DNA from: Microbacterium thalassium
GTDB lineage: Bacteria; Actinomycetota; Actinomycetes; Actinomycetales; Microbacteriaceae
Reading direction: 5' to 3'
DNA: 64,000 bases
NCBI RefSeq assembly: GCF_014208045.1
Contig: NZ_JACHML010000001.1
Span: 3,162,001 to 3,226,000 of the forward strand
Below the pieces are notes generated by a model. It searched no databases and was not told the origin of the DNA. It saw only the letters and a program-made list of their open reading frames with translations. Below, in pieces: positions 38,459 to 47,017 of the stretch; within the stretch, counting starts at the first letter, position 1, and every line of letters begins with the position of its first letter. Both the position numbers and the translations under genes were made by a program.

Positions 38459-40590
38459 GCCTGGGTCTCTCCCTGTGCCTGGATCGCGGTGATGGCGATC
38501 GTGTTGACGATGTCTTCGACGAGCGCCCCGCGCGACAGGTCGTTGATGGGCTTGTTGAGGCCCTGCAGCACGGGCCCGATCGCGACGGCGCCGGCGGAGC
38601 GCTGCACGGCCTTGTACGTGTTGTTGCCCGTGTTCAGGTCGGGGAAGATGAACACCGTCGCGCGGCCGGCGACGTCCGAGCCCGGCATCTTCGCGGCGGC
38701 GACGGCGGCATCGGTGGCCGCGTCGTACTGGATCGGGCCCTCGACCAGCAGCTGCGGGGCGCGCTCGCGCACGAACCCGGTCGCCGCGCGCACCTTCTCG
38801 ACGTCGGCGCCCGACCCGGACTCCCCCGTCGAGTACGACAGCATCGCCACGCGCGGCTCGATGCCGAACTGCTGAGCGGTCGCCGCCGACGAGATGGCGA
38901 TGTCGGCGAGCTGCTCGCTGGTGGGGTCGGGGATGACCGCGCAGTCGCCGTAGACGAGCACGCGGTCGGCGAGCGCCATGAGGAACACGCTCGAGACGAC
39001 CGAGACGCCGGGCTTGGTCTTGATGATCTCGAACGCCGGCCGGATCGTGTGCGCGGTCGTGTGGGCGGCGCCCGAGACCATGCCGTCCGCGAGCCCGAGG
39101 TGGACCATGAGCGTGCCGAAGTAGGACACGTCGGTGACGGTGTCGGATGCCTTCTCGAAGGTGACGCCCTTGTGCGCGCGCAGCCGCGCGTACTCGTCGG
39201 CGAACTTGTGGACGTGGGGCGCGTCGAACGGCGAGAGGACCTCGGCCTGCTGGATGTCGATGCCGAGCTCGAGGGCGCGTGCGCGCACCTCGATGGGCTC
39301 GCCGAGGATCGTGAGGTCCGCGATGCCGCGCTTGAGCACGGTCGCCGCGGCGCGCAGGACGCGGTCGTCGCCTCCCTCGGGGAGGACGATGCGGCGGCGG
39401 TCCGACCGCGCGCGCTCGATGAGCTGGTACTGGAACATCAGGGGCGTCACGACCGTCGCGCGCGCGACGCCCAGGGCGCTGAGGAGCTCGGTCGTGTCGA
39501 CGTTGTTCTCGAACAGGCTGAGGGCCGTGTCGTAGCGGCGCTGCGAGTCGGCGGCGAGGCGCCCGCGCGTGTTCATGATGCGGACGGCCGTCTCGTACGT
39601 GTCGAATCCGGTCGTGATGATCGGGATGCCGCCGCTCAGACCCTCGAGCAGGCGCGTGACGGGCTCGGGGATGTCGAATCCGCCGTTGAGGACGATGCCC
39701 GAGATCGATGGGAAGGTGCCCGAGGAGTGGGCCATGAGGACGGCCAGCAGCACTTCGGACCGGTCGCTGGGGATGACGACGACCGCACCGTCGACCAGGC
39801 GCGGCAGGACGTTGACGCCCCTCATGCCGGCGATGACGACCTTGAGCGCCTCGCGCGTGAGCAGCTCGGGGTCGCCCGCGATCAGCTCGCCCTCGACCGA
39901 GCGCGACACGTCGCGCATCGACGGCGAGACCAGGAACCGATCCTCGGGGATGGCCCACACCGGGACCTCGCCTGACGCCCCGCGGGCGGCGTGCACGGAC
40001 GTGCTGATGGCGGCGATGATGGCGCCCAGGGCGTCGCCGTCGGCGCGGTTCGCGACGACGCCGACCAGTTCGGCGCGGCCGTGGGCGAGCTCGGCGAGGG
40101 CGAGGTCGGCGATCTGCCCCATCTCCTCGGGCGTGCGGGGCTTGGTGGCTCCCAGCTGCTCGGGCTGCCCCTGTGCGGCACGTCCGCCGATGACCAGCAG
40201 CACGGGGGCGCCGAGGTTCGCGGCGATGCGGGCGTTGTAGGCGAGCTCGGCGGGAGATCCGACGTCGGTGTAGTCGCTGCCGAGGATGACCATCGCGTCG
40301 CACTGCGCCTCGACGGCTTTGTAGCGTTCGACGATCGTGGCGAGCGCGGCCTCGGGGTCGCGGCGGACGTCGTCGTAGCTGACGCCGATGCAGTCGTCGT
40401 AGACGAGGTCGACGCCGTCGTGGGCGAGGAGCATCTCGAGGACGTAGTCGCGTTCGATCGTGGACCTGGCGATCGCGCGGAACACTCCGACCCGGGGCGT
40501 CGCGTGACCGAGCGTCGCGAGGACGCCCAGCGCTACGGAGGACTTGCCCGAGTGACCTTCGGCTGACGTGATGAAGATGCTCTGAGCCAC
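38455..40590 (-). CDS. pta: Phosphate acetyltransferase, long form
   Basis: A 711-residue Pta with three parts: an N-terminal BioD-like P-loop domain (FITSAEGHSGKSSVALGV), a central DRTGG-like domain (INVLPRLVDGAVVVIPSDRSEVLLAV) and the C-terminal catalytic domain (from about residue 390, RRIVLPEGGDDRVLRAA to GVNKPIND-like GLNKPINDLSRG). It transfers acetyl between CoA and phosphate. The GTG at 40590 follows TAGGCT by 7 nt, so it is probably leaderless. It lies downstream of the SRP RNA on the same strand. Confidence 0.96.
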   Translation of the reverse strand: MAQSIFITSAEGHSGKSSVALGVLATLGHATPRVGVFRAIARSTIERDYVLEMLLAHDGVDLVYDDCIGVSYDDVRRDPEAALATIVERYKAVEAQCDAMVILGSDYTDVGSPAELAYNARIAANLGAPVLLVIGGRAAQGQPEQLGATKPRTPEEMGQIADLALAELAHGRAELVGVVANRADGDALGAIIAAISTSVHAARGASGEVPVWAIPEDRFLVSPSMRDVSRSVEGELIAGDPELLTREALKVVIAGMRGVNVLPRLVDGAVVVIPSDRSEVLLAVLMAHSSGTFPSISGIVLNGGFDIPEPVTRLLEGLSGGIPIITTGFDTYETAVRIMNTRGRLAADSQRRYDTALSLFENNVDTTELLSALGVARATVVTPLMFQYQLIERARSDRRRIVLPEGGDDRVLRAAATVLKRGIADLTILGEPIEVRARALELGIDIQQAEVLSPFDAPHVHKFADEYARLRAHKGVTFEKASDTVTDVSYFGTLMVHLGLADGMVSGAAHTTAHTIRPAFEIIKTKPGVSVVSSVFLMALADRVLVYGDCAVIPDPTSEQLADIAISSAATAQQFGIEPRVAMLSYSTGESGSGADVEKVRAATGFVRERAPQLLVEGPIQYDAATDAAVAAAKMPGSDVAGRATVFIFPDLNTGNNTYKAVQRSAGAVAIGPVLQGLNKPINDLSRGALVEDIVNTIAITAIQAQGETQA

Positions 40591-40597
40591 GGGCCCC

Positions 40598-40603
40598 AGC
40601 CTA
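40598..40603 (-). promoter_or_regulatory. -10 box for leaderless pta
   Basis: TAGGCT on the minus strand, seven bases before the GTG at 40590. Confidence 0.5.
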
Positions 40604-40698
40604 GACGCGGGCTCGTGCGCTGTGGGAGGGACCTTCGACCCGGTCGCCGGTGCCCGGGCGGCTGTCCGCCGGAGATGCAGGTCCCCGGAAAAATTAAG

Positions 40699-40785
40699 AC
40701 TCTCCGCGAACCCGGCAGAGCCTGGTTACCCTTGCTACGTTTCCGTCCTGGGGGAGTTGGCCTGGATGCCGCCTCGCGGAGAGCT
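40699..40785 (-). ncRNA. ffs: Signal recognition particle RNA (small, 4.5S type)
   Basis: The minus strand shows the SRP helix-8 core: CCAGGACGGAAACGTAGCAA, with a GGAA tetraloop and the asymmetric GUAGCAA side bulge, continuing to AGGGTAACCAGG. The two ends pair perfectly (CTCTCCGCGA with TCGCGGAGAG), giving the rod shape of the Ffh-binding RNA. TCTTAATTTTT after the 3' end acts as terminator, and TAGACT about 7 nt upstream gives the 5' end. Exact ends are estimated to within a few bases. It targets membrane proteins to the Sec translocon with Ffh. Confidence 0.9.
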
Positions 40786-40791
40786 GTCCCC

Positions 40792-40797
40792 AGTCTA
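40792..40797 (-). promoter_or_regulatory. -10 box for SRP RNA
   Basis: TAGACT on the minus strand, placing the transcript start at about 40785. It is identical to the -10 boxes of tRNA-Pro and tRNA-Ser. Confidence 0.6.
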
Positions 40798-40832
40798 ACC
40801 CGGCTGCGCGTGTGGGCCGAACCGTCCCGCGC

Positions 40833-42452
40833 TCAGTCCGTCAGCGGGATGACGCGTGCGCCCTCCGCACCCGCGGCCAGCACCAGCACGGTCGGCGCGC
40901 TGATCCCCCGCAGCTCGTCGACCACGGCCGGCATCGCCTCGGGATCCGCCGCGGGCACCGTCTCGGCCGCCCGCAGCGTCGAGACCCGCACGCCCAGCTG
41001 GTCGCGGAAGTACGCCGAGAGCGCATCGGCCTCCGAGGCGGTGGAGACCAGCACGATGCGGCCGATCGTCGGCTTCGCCTCGGGCTCGATGGTGCGTGCG
41101 AGGGCTCGATCGCGCCGCCACACCGCGAAGTGATACGCGAACACGACGACGGTCGCGGCGAGCAGCCCGAACGGCGCCCGCACCCGCTCCACGAAGCCGG
41201 AGAAGCCGGACGGATCGAGCACGTACTCGAACACGCGGTACCCGATGAGCAGCAGCGTCACGATCGCGACGACCGCGCTCGCCCCGAAGACGGCGATGAG
41301 GTAGACGCGCCGCCCGGTGTCGGCGGCGTCCTCGGCCGCCACGGACCGTTCGGGGCGCCAGGCGATCCACCACACCGGGAAGCCGACCACGAGGGCGCTG
41401 AGGCCCCCGAGGAGGAGCGTGCGCGGGTCGTCGTCGACCAGTGTCGCCGTGAACGTCGCCAGGAGCGCGTTGACCACCACGCCGAACCCGCTCGCGGCGC
41501 CGATGAGCGCGATCGCGGAGGTCACCAGGCGCGAGGCGCGCAGGACGGAGCTGCCGCGACGGGCCAGCACGGGGTAGTGATAGGCCCACAGCACCCCGCC
41601 GATGAGCACGGCGCCGAGCGCCGTGTCGAGGGGGCTGAGCACCTCTGCGATCGGGTCGGTGTCGAACAGCAGCCGGAGGATCACGAACAGCACGGTGCCC
41701 GCACCGAACAGCGCCGTGAGGGTCAGGGCGCCGGTGACGACGACCTGGACCACGTCGGCGAACGCACCGGCCGCGTCCCGTCCGCGCTGGCGGAACCAGT
41801 GCCACCACCACACCAGCGCGCCGATCGCCGCCGTAACCGCCGCCTGCAGGACGGTGAGCCACCAGTTGGTCCCGCCGGCCAGCACGGGCTCGGCGAACGA
41901 CAGCGCCTCGGCGATGAGCTCGGCCAGCGCATCCACGGCGCCGATGGCGAGCATCGCCAGCCCGAAGACGCCGCCGAGCAGCACCGGGAGCGTCGGGAGA
42001 CGCGTGGGCGAGATCCGGGAGCTCGCGCGCATCAGCCCGTGCAGCACCCATACGGCCGCCCAGACGATCGCGACCGAGGCCGCCTCGGGCTCCCACTCCC
42101 CGGCGATGCCGTCGGAGACCACGGAGGCGAGCGCCGTGGAGAAGACGATGAGGGATGCCGTCGTCGCCGCGGCGACGTAGAGCGCCCACGTCAGCGAGGC
42201 GCGCTCGGCCGGATCGGCGAGCCGGCGCTGCTGCCACCACCACAGGACTCCCGCGAGGGGCCCGCCGATGAAGGTGAACGCGAGCGAGGCCGCGAGGCCT
42301 GCGTCGTCGGCGACGAGTTCGCGTCCGGCGCCGAGCACGCGCTCGAGCAGGCCGCTGACGCCGATCGCGGTGATCACGACCAGAGCCAGCAGGATCACGT
42401 AGACGAGGATGCGGCGGACGACCGTGCCGGCGCCGGGCGTCGACGCGCTCAT
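40833..42452 (-). CDS. Multi-repeat membrane protein, DUF5671-like
   Basis: A 539-residue polytopic protein of about 14-15 helices. Four to five internal repeats can be seen from a recurring aromatic/basic helix end: GVLWWWQQRR, ALVWWWHWFRQR, GVLWAYHYPVLARR, FPVWWIAWRPER and VVFAYHFAVWRR. A soluble C-terminal domain of about 85 residues (from PTIGRIVLVSTASEAD) follows. This repeat style fits DUF5671; no function is known. The ATG at 42452 has a GAGGAGGTG site and overlaps the stop of the small upstream gene as ATGA. Confidence 0.75.
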   Translation of the reverse strand: MSASTPGAGTVVRRILVYVILLALVVITAIGVSGLLERVLGAGRELVADDAGLAASLAFTFIGGPLAGVLWWWQQRRLADPAERASLTWALYVAAATTASLIVFSTALASVVSDGIAGEWEPEAASVAIVWAAVWVLHGLMRASSRISPTRLPTLPVLLGGVFGLAMLAIGAVDALAELIAEALSFAEPVLAGGTNWWLTVLQAAVTAAIGALVWWWHWFRQRGRDAAGAFADVVQVVVTGALTLTALFGAGTVLFVILRLLFDTDPIAEVLSPLDTALGAVLIGGVLWAYHYPVLARRGSSVLRASRLVTSAIALIGAASGFGVVVNALLATFTATLVDDDPRTLLLGGLSALVVGFPVWWIAWRPERSVAAEDAADTGRRVYLIAVFGASAVVAIVTLLLIGYRVFEYVLDPSGFSGFVERVRAPFGLLAATVVVFAYHFAVWRRDRALARTIEPEAKPTIGRIVLVSTASEADALSAYFRDQLGVRVSTLRAAETVPAADPEAMPAVVDELRGISAPTVLVLAAGAEGARVIPLTD

Positions 42453-42904
42453 CCGTACACCTCCTCGCAGACGGCGAGCTCCCACGGGGCTTCGACGACG
42501 AGCCATTCGCCCTCGACCTCCTGCAGCAGGAACTGGTCCTCGTACTCGTATGTGCTCGAGCCGAACGGGCCGCCTCCGTAGCTGGCGGCGATGCCGACCT
42601 CGACCGTGGCGAGGTCGCCGCGCACGGTGGTGTCGAGCAGCGTGACGCGCACGTCGACGACCTCGATCCGTCGATTCACGCAGCTGTCGGCTCTCTCGGG
42701 CACCAGGTAGCCCACGGCGGCGTCGTAGTCGCCGTCGACGACGGCCTGCGAATATCGCTGCACGACGCCCTCGGGGGTGTCGGCGTCGTACTGCGTGGGC
42801 GAGCTTCGCGCGAACACGGCGATGAGGGCGATGACGACGACCAGCGCGATGCCGGAGATCAGGGCGATCATCACCGCGCGCGACCGTCCACTCTGCTCGG
42901 TCAT
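42449..42904 (-). CDS. Small single-helix protein with exported NTF2-like-sized domain
   Basis: A 151-residue protein. A basic N-terminus and one hydrophobic helix (about 11-31) are followed by a 115-residue domain (EGVVQRYSQAVVDGDYDAAVGYLVPERADSCVNRR ... LLQEVEGEWLVVEAPW). Helix, domain length and the final WLVVEAP strand resemble DUF4878/NTF2-like lipid- or membrane-tethered proteins, but I cannot assign it firmly. Two Cys could pair. It is coupled (ATGA) to the multi-repeat membrane protein, suggesting the two act together. Confidence 0.65.
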   Translation of the reverse strand: MTEQSGRSRAVMIALISGIALVVVIALIAVFARSSPTQYDADTPEGVVQRYSQAVVDGDYDAAVGYLVPERADSCVNRRIEVVDVRVTLLDTTVRGDLATVEVGIAASYGGGPFGSSTYEYEDQFLLQEVEGEWLVVEAPWELAVCEEVYG

Positions 42905-43024
42905 GGCTCCATCATCCGCCCAGGGAGCCGGGCTCCCCAGGGACCTACGTCCCCCGGCGCGTCGCGCGCGTGCCGCCCCATGCCTCCGGAAGCATGCGGC
43001 AGGTCGCGCGTGCCCGCGACCTGC

Positions 43025-43735
43025 TCACACCACCAGCGGGCCGAGGCGCTCGGCGACGGGCCGCAGCACCTCGAGTACCGCGTCGGGCTCCTCGATGCGG
43101 TGCCGGGGCCCGGCGAAGCAGACGGCCCCGGCGAGGTGACCCGCGCCGTCGCGGATGGGGACGGCGAGGCATCCGAAGCCGGGCGTCACCTCGCCGATCT
43201 GGCGCGCGACCCCCCAGCGCGAGATGTCGGATGCGGTGTCGACGACGACGTCGGCGTCGGCATCCGCTCCTCCCGTCTCCGCCGCCAGCAGGCGGCCCAG
43301 GGCGTAGCGTGCGGGCTCGCGCGCGAGCCGGGATTCGTCCGAGAGCGGGAAGTCCGGATCGGCGTCGGCGACGACGATGCGTCCGTCGACGTACAGCGCG
43401 ACGTGCACGCCACCGCGAAGGGCGTCCCGCGCGTCGGTGACCACGGCGCGCGCCGCGGCGGTCAGGCGCACCGGCGGAGCCGCGACCGCCGCGAGCTGGG
43501 CGACCTTCGCACCGAGGGCGAACCCCGCCAGATCGGGCGTGCGCACGAGGTACTCGTCCTGCACGAGCAGATTGAGCAGGCGGTACGTCGTCGCGCGGGG
43601 CAGCCCCAGCTCGCGCGAGATCTCCTGGGCGCTCGCCCCCGCGCCGAGACGCGCGACCGCTTCCAGCACGGTGAGGGCGCTGTGCACCGCCTTCGGCTGA
43701 CGCGCGGACAGCGTCGGCGCGGGTTCGGGGCTCAT
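43025..43735 (-). CDS. IclR-family regulator
   Basis: A 236-residue regulator with an N-terminal winged HTH (ALTVLEAVARLGAGASAQEISRELGLPRATTYRLLNLLVQDEYL) and an IclR effector domain ending in GFGCLAVPIRDGAGHLAGAVCFAGP. Its ATG overlaps the stop of the upstream APC permease gene (ATGA), so the pair is co-transcribed. The perfect inverted repeat at 45313-45338, between this operon and the divergent permease/amine oxidase operon, is the obvious candidate operator. The inducer is probably an amine or its aldehyde/acid product. Confidence 0.88.
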   Translation of the reverse strand: MSPEPAPTLSARQPKAVHSALTVLEAVARLGAGASAQEISRELGLPRATTYRLLNLLVQDEYLVRTPDLAGFALGAKVAQLAAVAAPPVRLTAAARAVVTDARDALRGGVHVALYVDGRIVVADADPDFPLSDESRLAREPARYALGRLLAAETGGADADADVVVDTASDISRWGVARQIGEVTPGFGCLAVPIRDGAGHLAGAVCFAGPRHRIEEPDAVLEVLRPVAERLGPLVV

Positions 43736-45225
43736 CGCGGCGGGTCCGGTCTGGCGACCCCGCCCAGCACATCGGCGGCCACCGGCTCGTCGTACGAGCC
43801 GATGGTGCGCAGCGTCTCACGACCCCGGCGCACCCGCACGAGCACCCCGGTCGCGGCGATCGCCGCGAGCCCCGCGACGACCCAGATCGCGACGCTGCCC
43901 GATGCCGCATCCCACACGAAGAACGTCACGAGCGTCGCCGTGAGCACCGCGGCCGACACCAGCGACACCGCCGTCGACCAGAACGTCAACTCGCCGATGC
44001 GCCGCAGGAAGAACGGCGCCGCGACGCTCACCAGGATGTACGCGACGATGTATCCGGCTCCCCCGATGGCGATCGTGAGGTGCATGGCGTCGCGGATGCC
44101 GACGCCGGCGAGGATCAGCACGAGCGGCACGACCGTGATCACCGGAAGCGACAGGACGATGGCGCCGATCGGCGTGCCGTGGCGGCGGTGGGTGGCGCCG
44201 GCCACGCGCGGCAGCACGCCGTCGCGGCCCATCGCGAACAGCACGCGTGTGAGCGCGGTGGTCGAGCCGATGGCGCACGCGATGAACGAGGCCGCGATGC
44301 CGATGTCGGCGATGACGCCCCACGGCCCGAGCCCGAAGGCCGCGGTGAGTTCGTTGATGGGCGACGCGCTGCCGGCGAGGTCGCCCCCGAGGGCCTCGAA
44401 GCCCGCGACCTGCGTCACCGCCGCGAGCACGTACAGACCGCCCGAGAGGATCACCGTCCACAGGATCGCGCGGGGCACCGTGCGCAGCGGCGAGCGCGCC
44501 TCGACGCCGAGCGTCGCGGCGGACTCGAACCCGACGAACGCTGTGAGCGCGATGACGGATCCGGCCGCGATGGCGCCCCACGACCACTCACCCACGCCGA
44601 CGACGGAGCCGATGTCGACAGGCCCGATGAGCGTGAGCAGCACGACCAGCAGCACGACGATGAGCGCGACCGAGACGCACTCCACGATCAGCGCGATGCG
44701 CGACGACAGCCGGATGCCGAGCACGAGGACGATCGCGACGAACGCCGCCTCGGCGACGAGGGCGACGGCGACGGTCACAGGACCGTCCAGCGCCGGCCAT
44801 ACCGAGCCGAGCAGGAACGTGATGTAGTACGCGCCGCCGAGCAGCGCGAACATCGCGATGACGCCGTAGCCGACGAGGATCGCCGAGCCCGCCGCCAGTC
44901 CCGTCGCAGGGCCCAGGCCTCGCGCCGTGTAGGTGTAGATCGACCCGGCGGCGGCCATGCGCCGTGCGAACAGGGACACGGTGCGGGCGACGCCGACGCT
45001 CAGGACGCCCGCGATGAGGATCGACACGACGGTCGCGGGCACCGAGATCCCCGCGACCAGGAGCACGACCGTGAGGGCGGCCGCGGCCGGGGCGACGGCC
45101 GAGACCGACTGCGCCATGACGTCCCAGAATCCGACGCTGCGGCGATCGAGGCCGTGCATCGGCGACCGGTCGCCGAACGAGTGGACGGGGTCGGGGTGCG
45201 CGATCGCGCGTTCGAGTGCGGTCAT
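43732..45225 (-). CDS. APC-superfamily amino acid/amine permease
   Basis: A 497-residue transporter with about 12 helices. The first helix motif is VGFWDVMAQSVSAVAPAAAA and the central loop has FVGFESAATLGVEARSPLRTVPRAI, as in the AAT/EAT-type APC permeases. The substrate is probably an amino acid or biogenic amine. It heads the operon with the IclR regulator and faces a second APC permease plus an amine oxidase across a shared control region, so the cluster has two transporters for one catabolic step. A GGAG site precedes the ATG. Confidence 0.85.
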   Translation of the reverse strand: MTALERAIAHPDPVHSFGDRSPMHGLDRRSVGFWDVMAQSVSAVAPAAAALTVVLLVAGISVPATVVSILIAGVLSVGVARTVSLFARRMAAAGSIYTYTARGLGPATGLAAGSAILVGYGVIAMFALLGGAYYITFLLGSVWPALDGPVTVAVALVAEAAFVAIVLVLGIRLSSRIALIVECVSVALIVVLLVVLLTLIGPVDIGSVVGVGEWSWGAIAAGSVIALTAFVGFESAATLGVEARSPLRTVPRAILWTVILSGGLYVLAAVTQVAGFEALGGDLAGSASPINELTAAFGLGPWGVIADIGIAASFIACAIGSTTALTRVLFAMGRDGVLPRVAGATHRRHGTPIGAIVLSLPVITVVPLVLILAGVGIRDAMHLTIAIGGAGYIVAYILVSVAAPFFLRRIGELTFWSTAVSLVSAAVLTATLVTFFVWDAASGSVAIWVVAGLAAIAATGVLVRVRRGRETLRTIGSYDEPVAADVLGGVARPDPPR

Positions 45226-45312
45226 GAGGAGCTCCGGGTATGGCCCTCCGAACGGTACGCCAGCGGCGTTGCCCGCCCGCTTCCCTCGTGTTTCGAGTTC
45301 GTGACGCCCGAA

Positions 45313-45338
45313 TGAGACACCTCGTCGGAGGTGTCTCA
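45313..45338. promoter_or_regulatory. Perfect inverted repeat, candidate IclR operator
   Basis: TGAGACACCTC, spacer GTCG, then the exact complement GAGGTGTCTCA. It lies in the divergent region between the permease-iclR operon and the permease/amine-oxidase operon, with no T tract. IclR-type regulators bind palindromes in such positions. A hairpin role is less likely because it is upstream of both starts. Confidence 0.6.
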
Positions 45339-45452
45339 GTCGGGGTGCCGAAGGGTTTCACGCCCGCAAAACGGTGCGGCAACAGCGGCGCGACAGAGTC
45401 GGATCATCCACTTCACCCGTTCCCGCACCACTGTCCCGGGAGGACCGAACCC

Positions 45453-46928
45453 ATGACCCAGCTCGAATCGAAGGGGACCGCGGCGCCCGCCAAGCGCACG
45501 CTGCAGGGCTCCCTCGGCGTCACCGCGATCGTCTTCATGGTCGTCGCCGCCGCATCCCCGCTCACCGTCGTCGGCGGCGCCGCGCCGCTGGGCATCCTGC
45601 TCGGCAACGGCGTCGGCTTCCCGTCGCTGTACGCCATCAGCGGCGTCGTGCTGCTGCTGTTCTCGGTCGGCGTCGCCGCGATCTCGCGTCACGTCGCCAA
45701 GCCCGGCGCCTTCTTCACGTATGTCGGCTACGGCATGGGCCGTCCGATGGGTCTCGCGAGCGCGTGGCTGGCGATGCTGACGTACACGACCATCCAGATC
45801 TCGGTGTTCGGCTACATCGGCTTCGTGCTCGGCTTCACCGTCGAGTCGCTCGGCGGTCCCGCGCTGCCGTGGTACCTGTACTCGCTCGCGATGATCGCGC
45901 TCGTCGGCATCCTCGGCTACCGCCACATCGAGCTGTCGAGCAAGGTGCTCAGCGTCCTGCTCGTGCTCGAGGTCGGCATTGTGCTCGTCATGGTCGCCGC
46001 CGTCGTCTTCACCGGCGGCGAGCAGGGTCTGTCGGCGGAGCCGTTCTATCCGTCGAACATCGTCAGCGGCTCGCCCGGCATCGGCCTCATGTTCGCCATC
46101 GCCGCCTTCATCGGCTTCGAGGCCACGGCGATCTTCCGCGACGAGGCCAAGGACCCCGGCAAGACGATCCCCCGCGCCACCTACGCGGCGGTCATCGGCA
46201 TCGGCATCTTCTACACGCTCGCCTCGTGGGGCCTCGTGATGGCCTGGGGTCCCGACAACGTCGTGGACGTCGCCGCCGAGGACCCGGGCTCGATGATCAT
46301 CACGACGATGGCGCGCTACCTCGGCGTCGTCGGCGAGGTCGGCGTGAACATCCTCCTGATCACCGCGATGTTCGCGTGCGTGCTGTCGTTCCACAACGTC
46401 ATCACGCGCTACCAGCACTCGATGGCCGGCGCCGGGGTCCTCCCCGACCGGGTCGGCGACGTCCACGCGAAGCACCTCTCGCCGCACGTGTCCTCGCTCG
46501 TCCAGACCGCGACCGCGGTCGTGCTGACGGTGCTGTTCGCGGTGCTGGGCCTGGACCCCGTGCTTCAGGTGTTCACGTGGTTCGCCGGCGTCGCGACGCT
46601 CGCGATCGCGATCCTGATGGCCCTCACCTCGCTCGCGATCATCGTGTACTTCGCCCGCACGAAGAAGGACAAGCGCGTGTGGAACACCGTCATCGCGCCG
46701 GCCCTCGGCTTCGTCGGCCTCGTCCTGTCGGCAGTCCTGATCGCGGCGAACTTCCCGATGCTCGTCGGGGACGTGGATGCCGACGGCAACCAGGTCTTCG
46801 GGCTGGTGAGCGGCTTCCTGCTGTTCCTCATCGTCGCCTTCCCGGTCTTCGGCTACCTGCAGGCGCTGTGGATCAAGGCCAAGCACCCCGAGGCCTACAC
46901 CAAGCTCACCGACGCCATCGCCGCCTGA
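45453..46928 (+). CDS. APC-superfamily amine/amino acid permease
   Basis: A 491-residue transporter with about 12 helices. The first-helix pattern GSLGVTAIVFMVVAAASPLTVVGGAAPLG and the loop GFEATAIFRDEAKDPGKTIPRATYAAV are typical of APC amine permeases found beside amine oxidases. The ATG at 45453 has GGGAGG nine bases upstream; the open frame extends further up without support. It lies 89 nt before the copper amine oxidase on the same strand, so it probably imports the primary amine that enzyme oxidises. Confidence 0.88.
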   Translation: MTQLESKGTAAPAKRTLQGSLGVTAIVFMVVAAASPLTVVGGAAPLGILLGNGVGFPSLYAISGVVLLLFSVGVAAISRHVAKPGAFFTYVGYGMGRPMGLASAWLAMLTYTTIQISVFGYIGFVLGFTVESLGGPALPWYLYSLAMIALVGILGYRHIELSSKVLSVLLVLEVGIVLVMVAAVVFTGGEQGLSAEPFYPSNIVSGSPGIGLMFAIAAFIGFEATAIFRDEAKDPGKTIPRATYAAVIGIGIFYTLASWGLVMAWGPDNVVDVAAEDPGSMIITTMARYLGVVGEVGVNILLITAMFACVLSFHNVITRYQHSMAGAGVLPDRVGDVHAKHLSPHVSSLVQTATAVVLTVLFAVLGLDPVLQVFTWFAGVATLAIAILMALTSLAIIVYFARTKKDKRVWNTVIAPALGFVGLVLSAVLIAANFPMLVGDVDADGNQVFGLVSGFLLFLIVAFPVFGYLQALWIKAKHPEAYTKLTDAIAA

Positions 46929-46941
46929 CCCATCCCCAGCT

Positions 46942-46982
46942 CCGGGGGCGGCGCCGCCACCTCATCCCGGCTCCGCCCCCGG
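46942..46982 (+). terminator. Intercistronic hairpin between permease and amine oxidase
   Basis: A perfect 10-bp stem CCGGGGGCGG/CCGCCCCCGG with a 21-nt loop and no T tract. It may partially terminate, or stabilise the 3' end of the permease part and so set the enzyme-to-transporter ratio. Confidence 0.45.
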
Positions 46983-47017
46983 CATCCGCCCTCTCGACCC
47001 GCTCTCCAGGAGACATC

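Noticed and set aside
42905..43024. Small palindrome ATGCCTCCGGAAGCAT in the gap before the iclR stop as an operator
   Set aside because: It lies downstream of iclR and upstream of a minus-strand gene with its own start region. It is imperfect in the middle and more likely a weak terminator or chance repeat.
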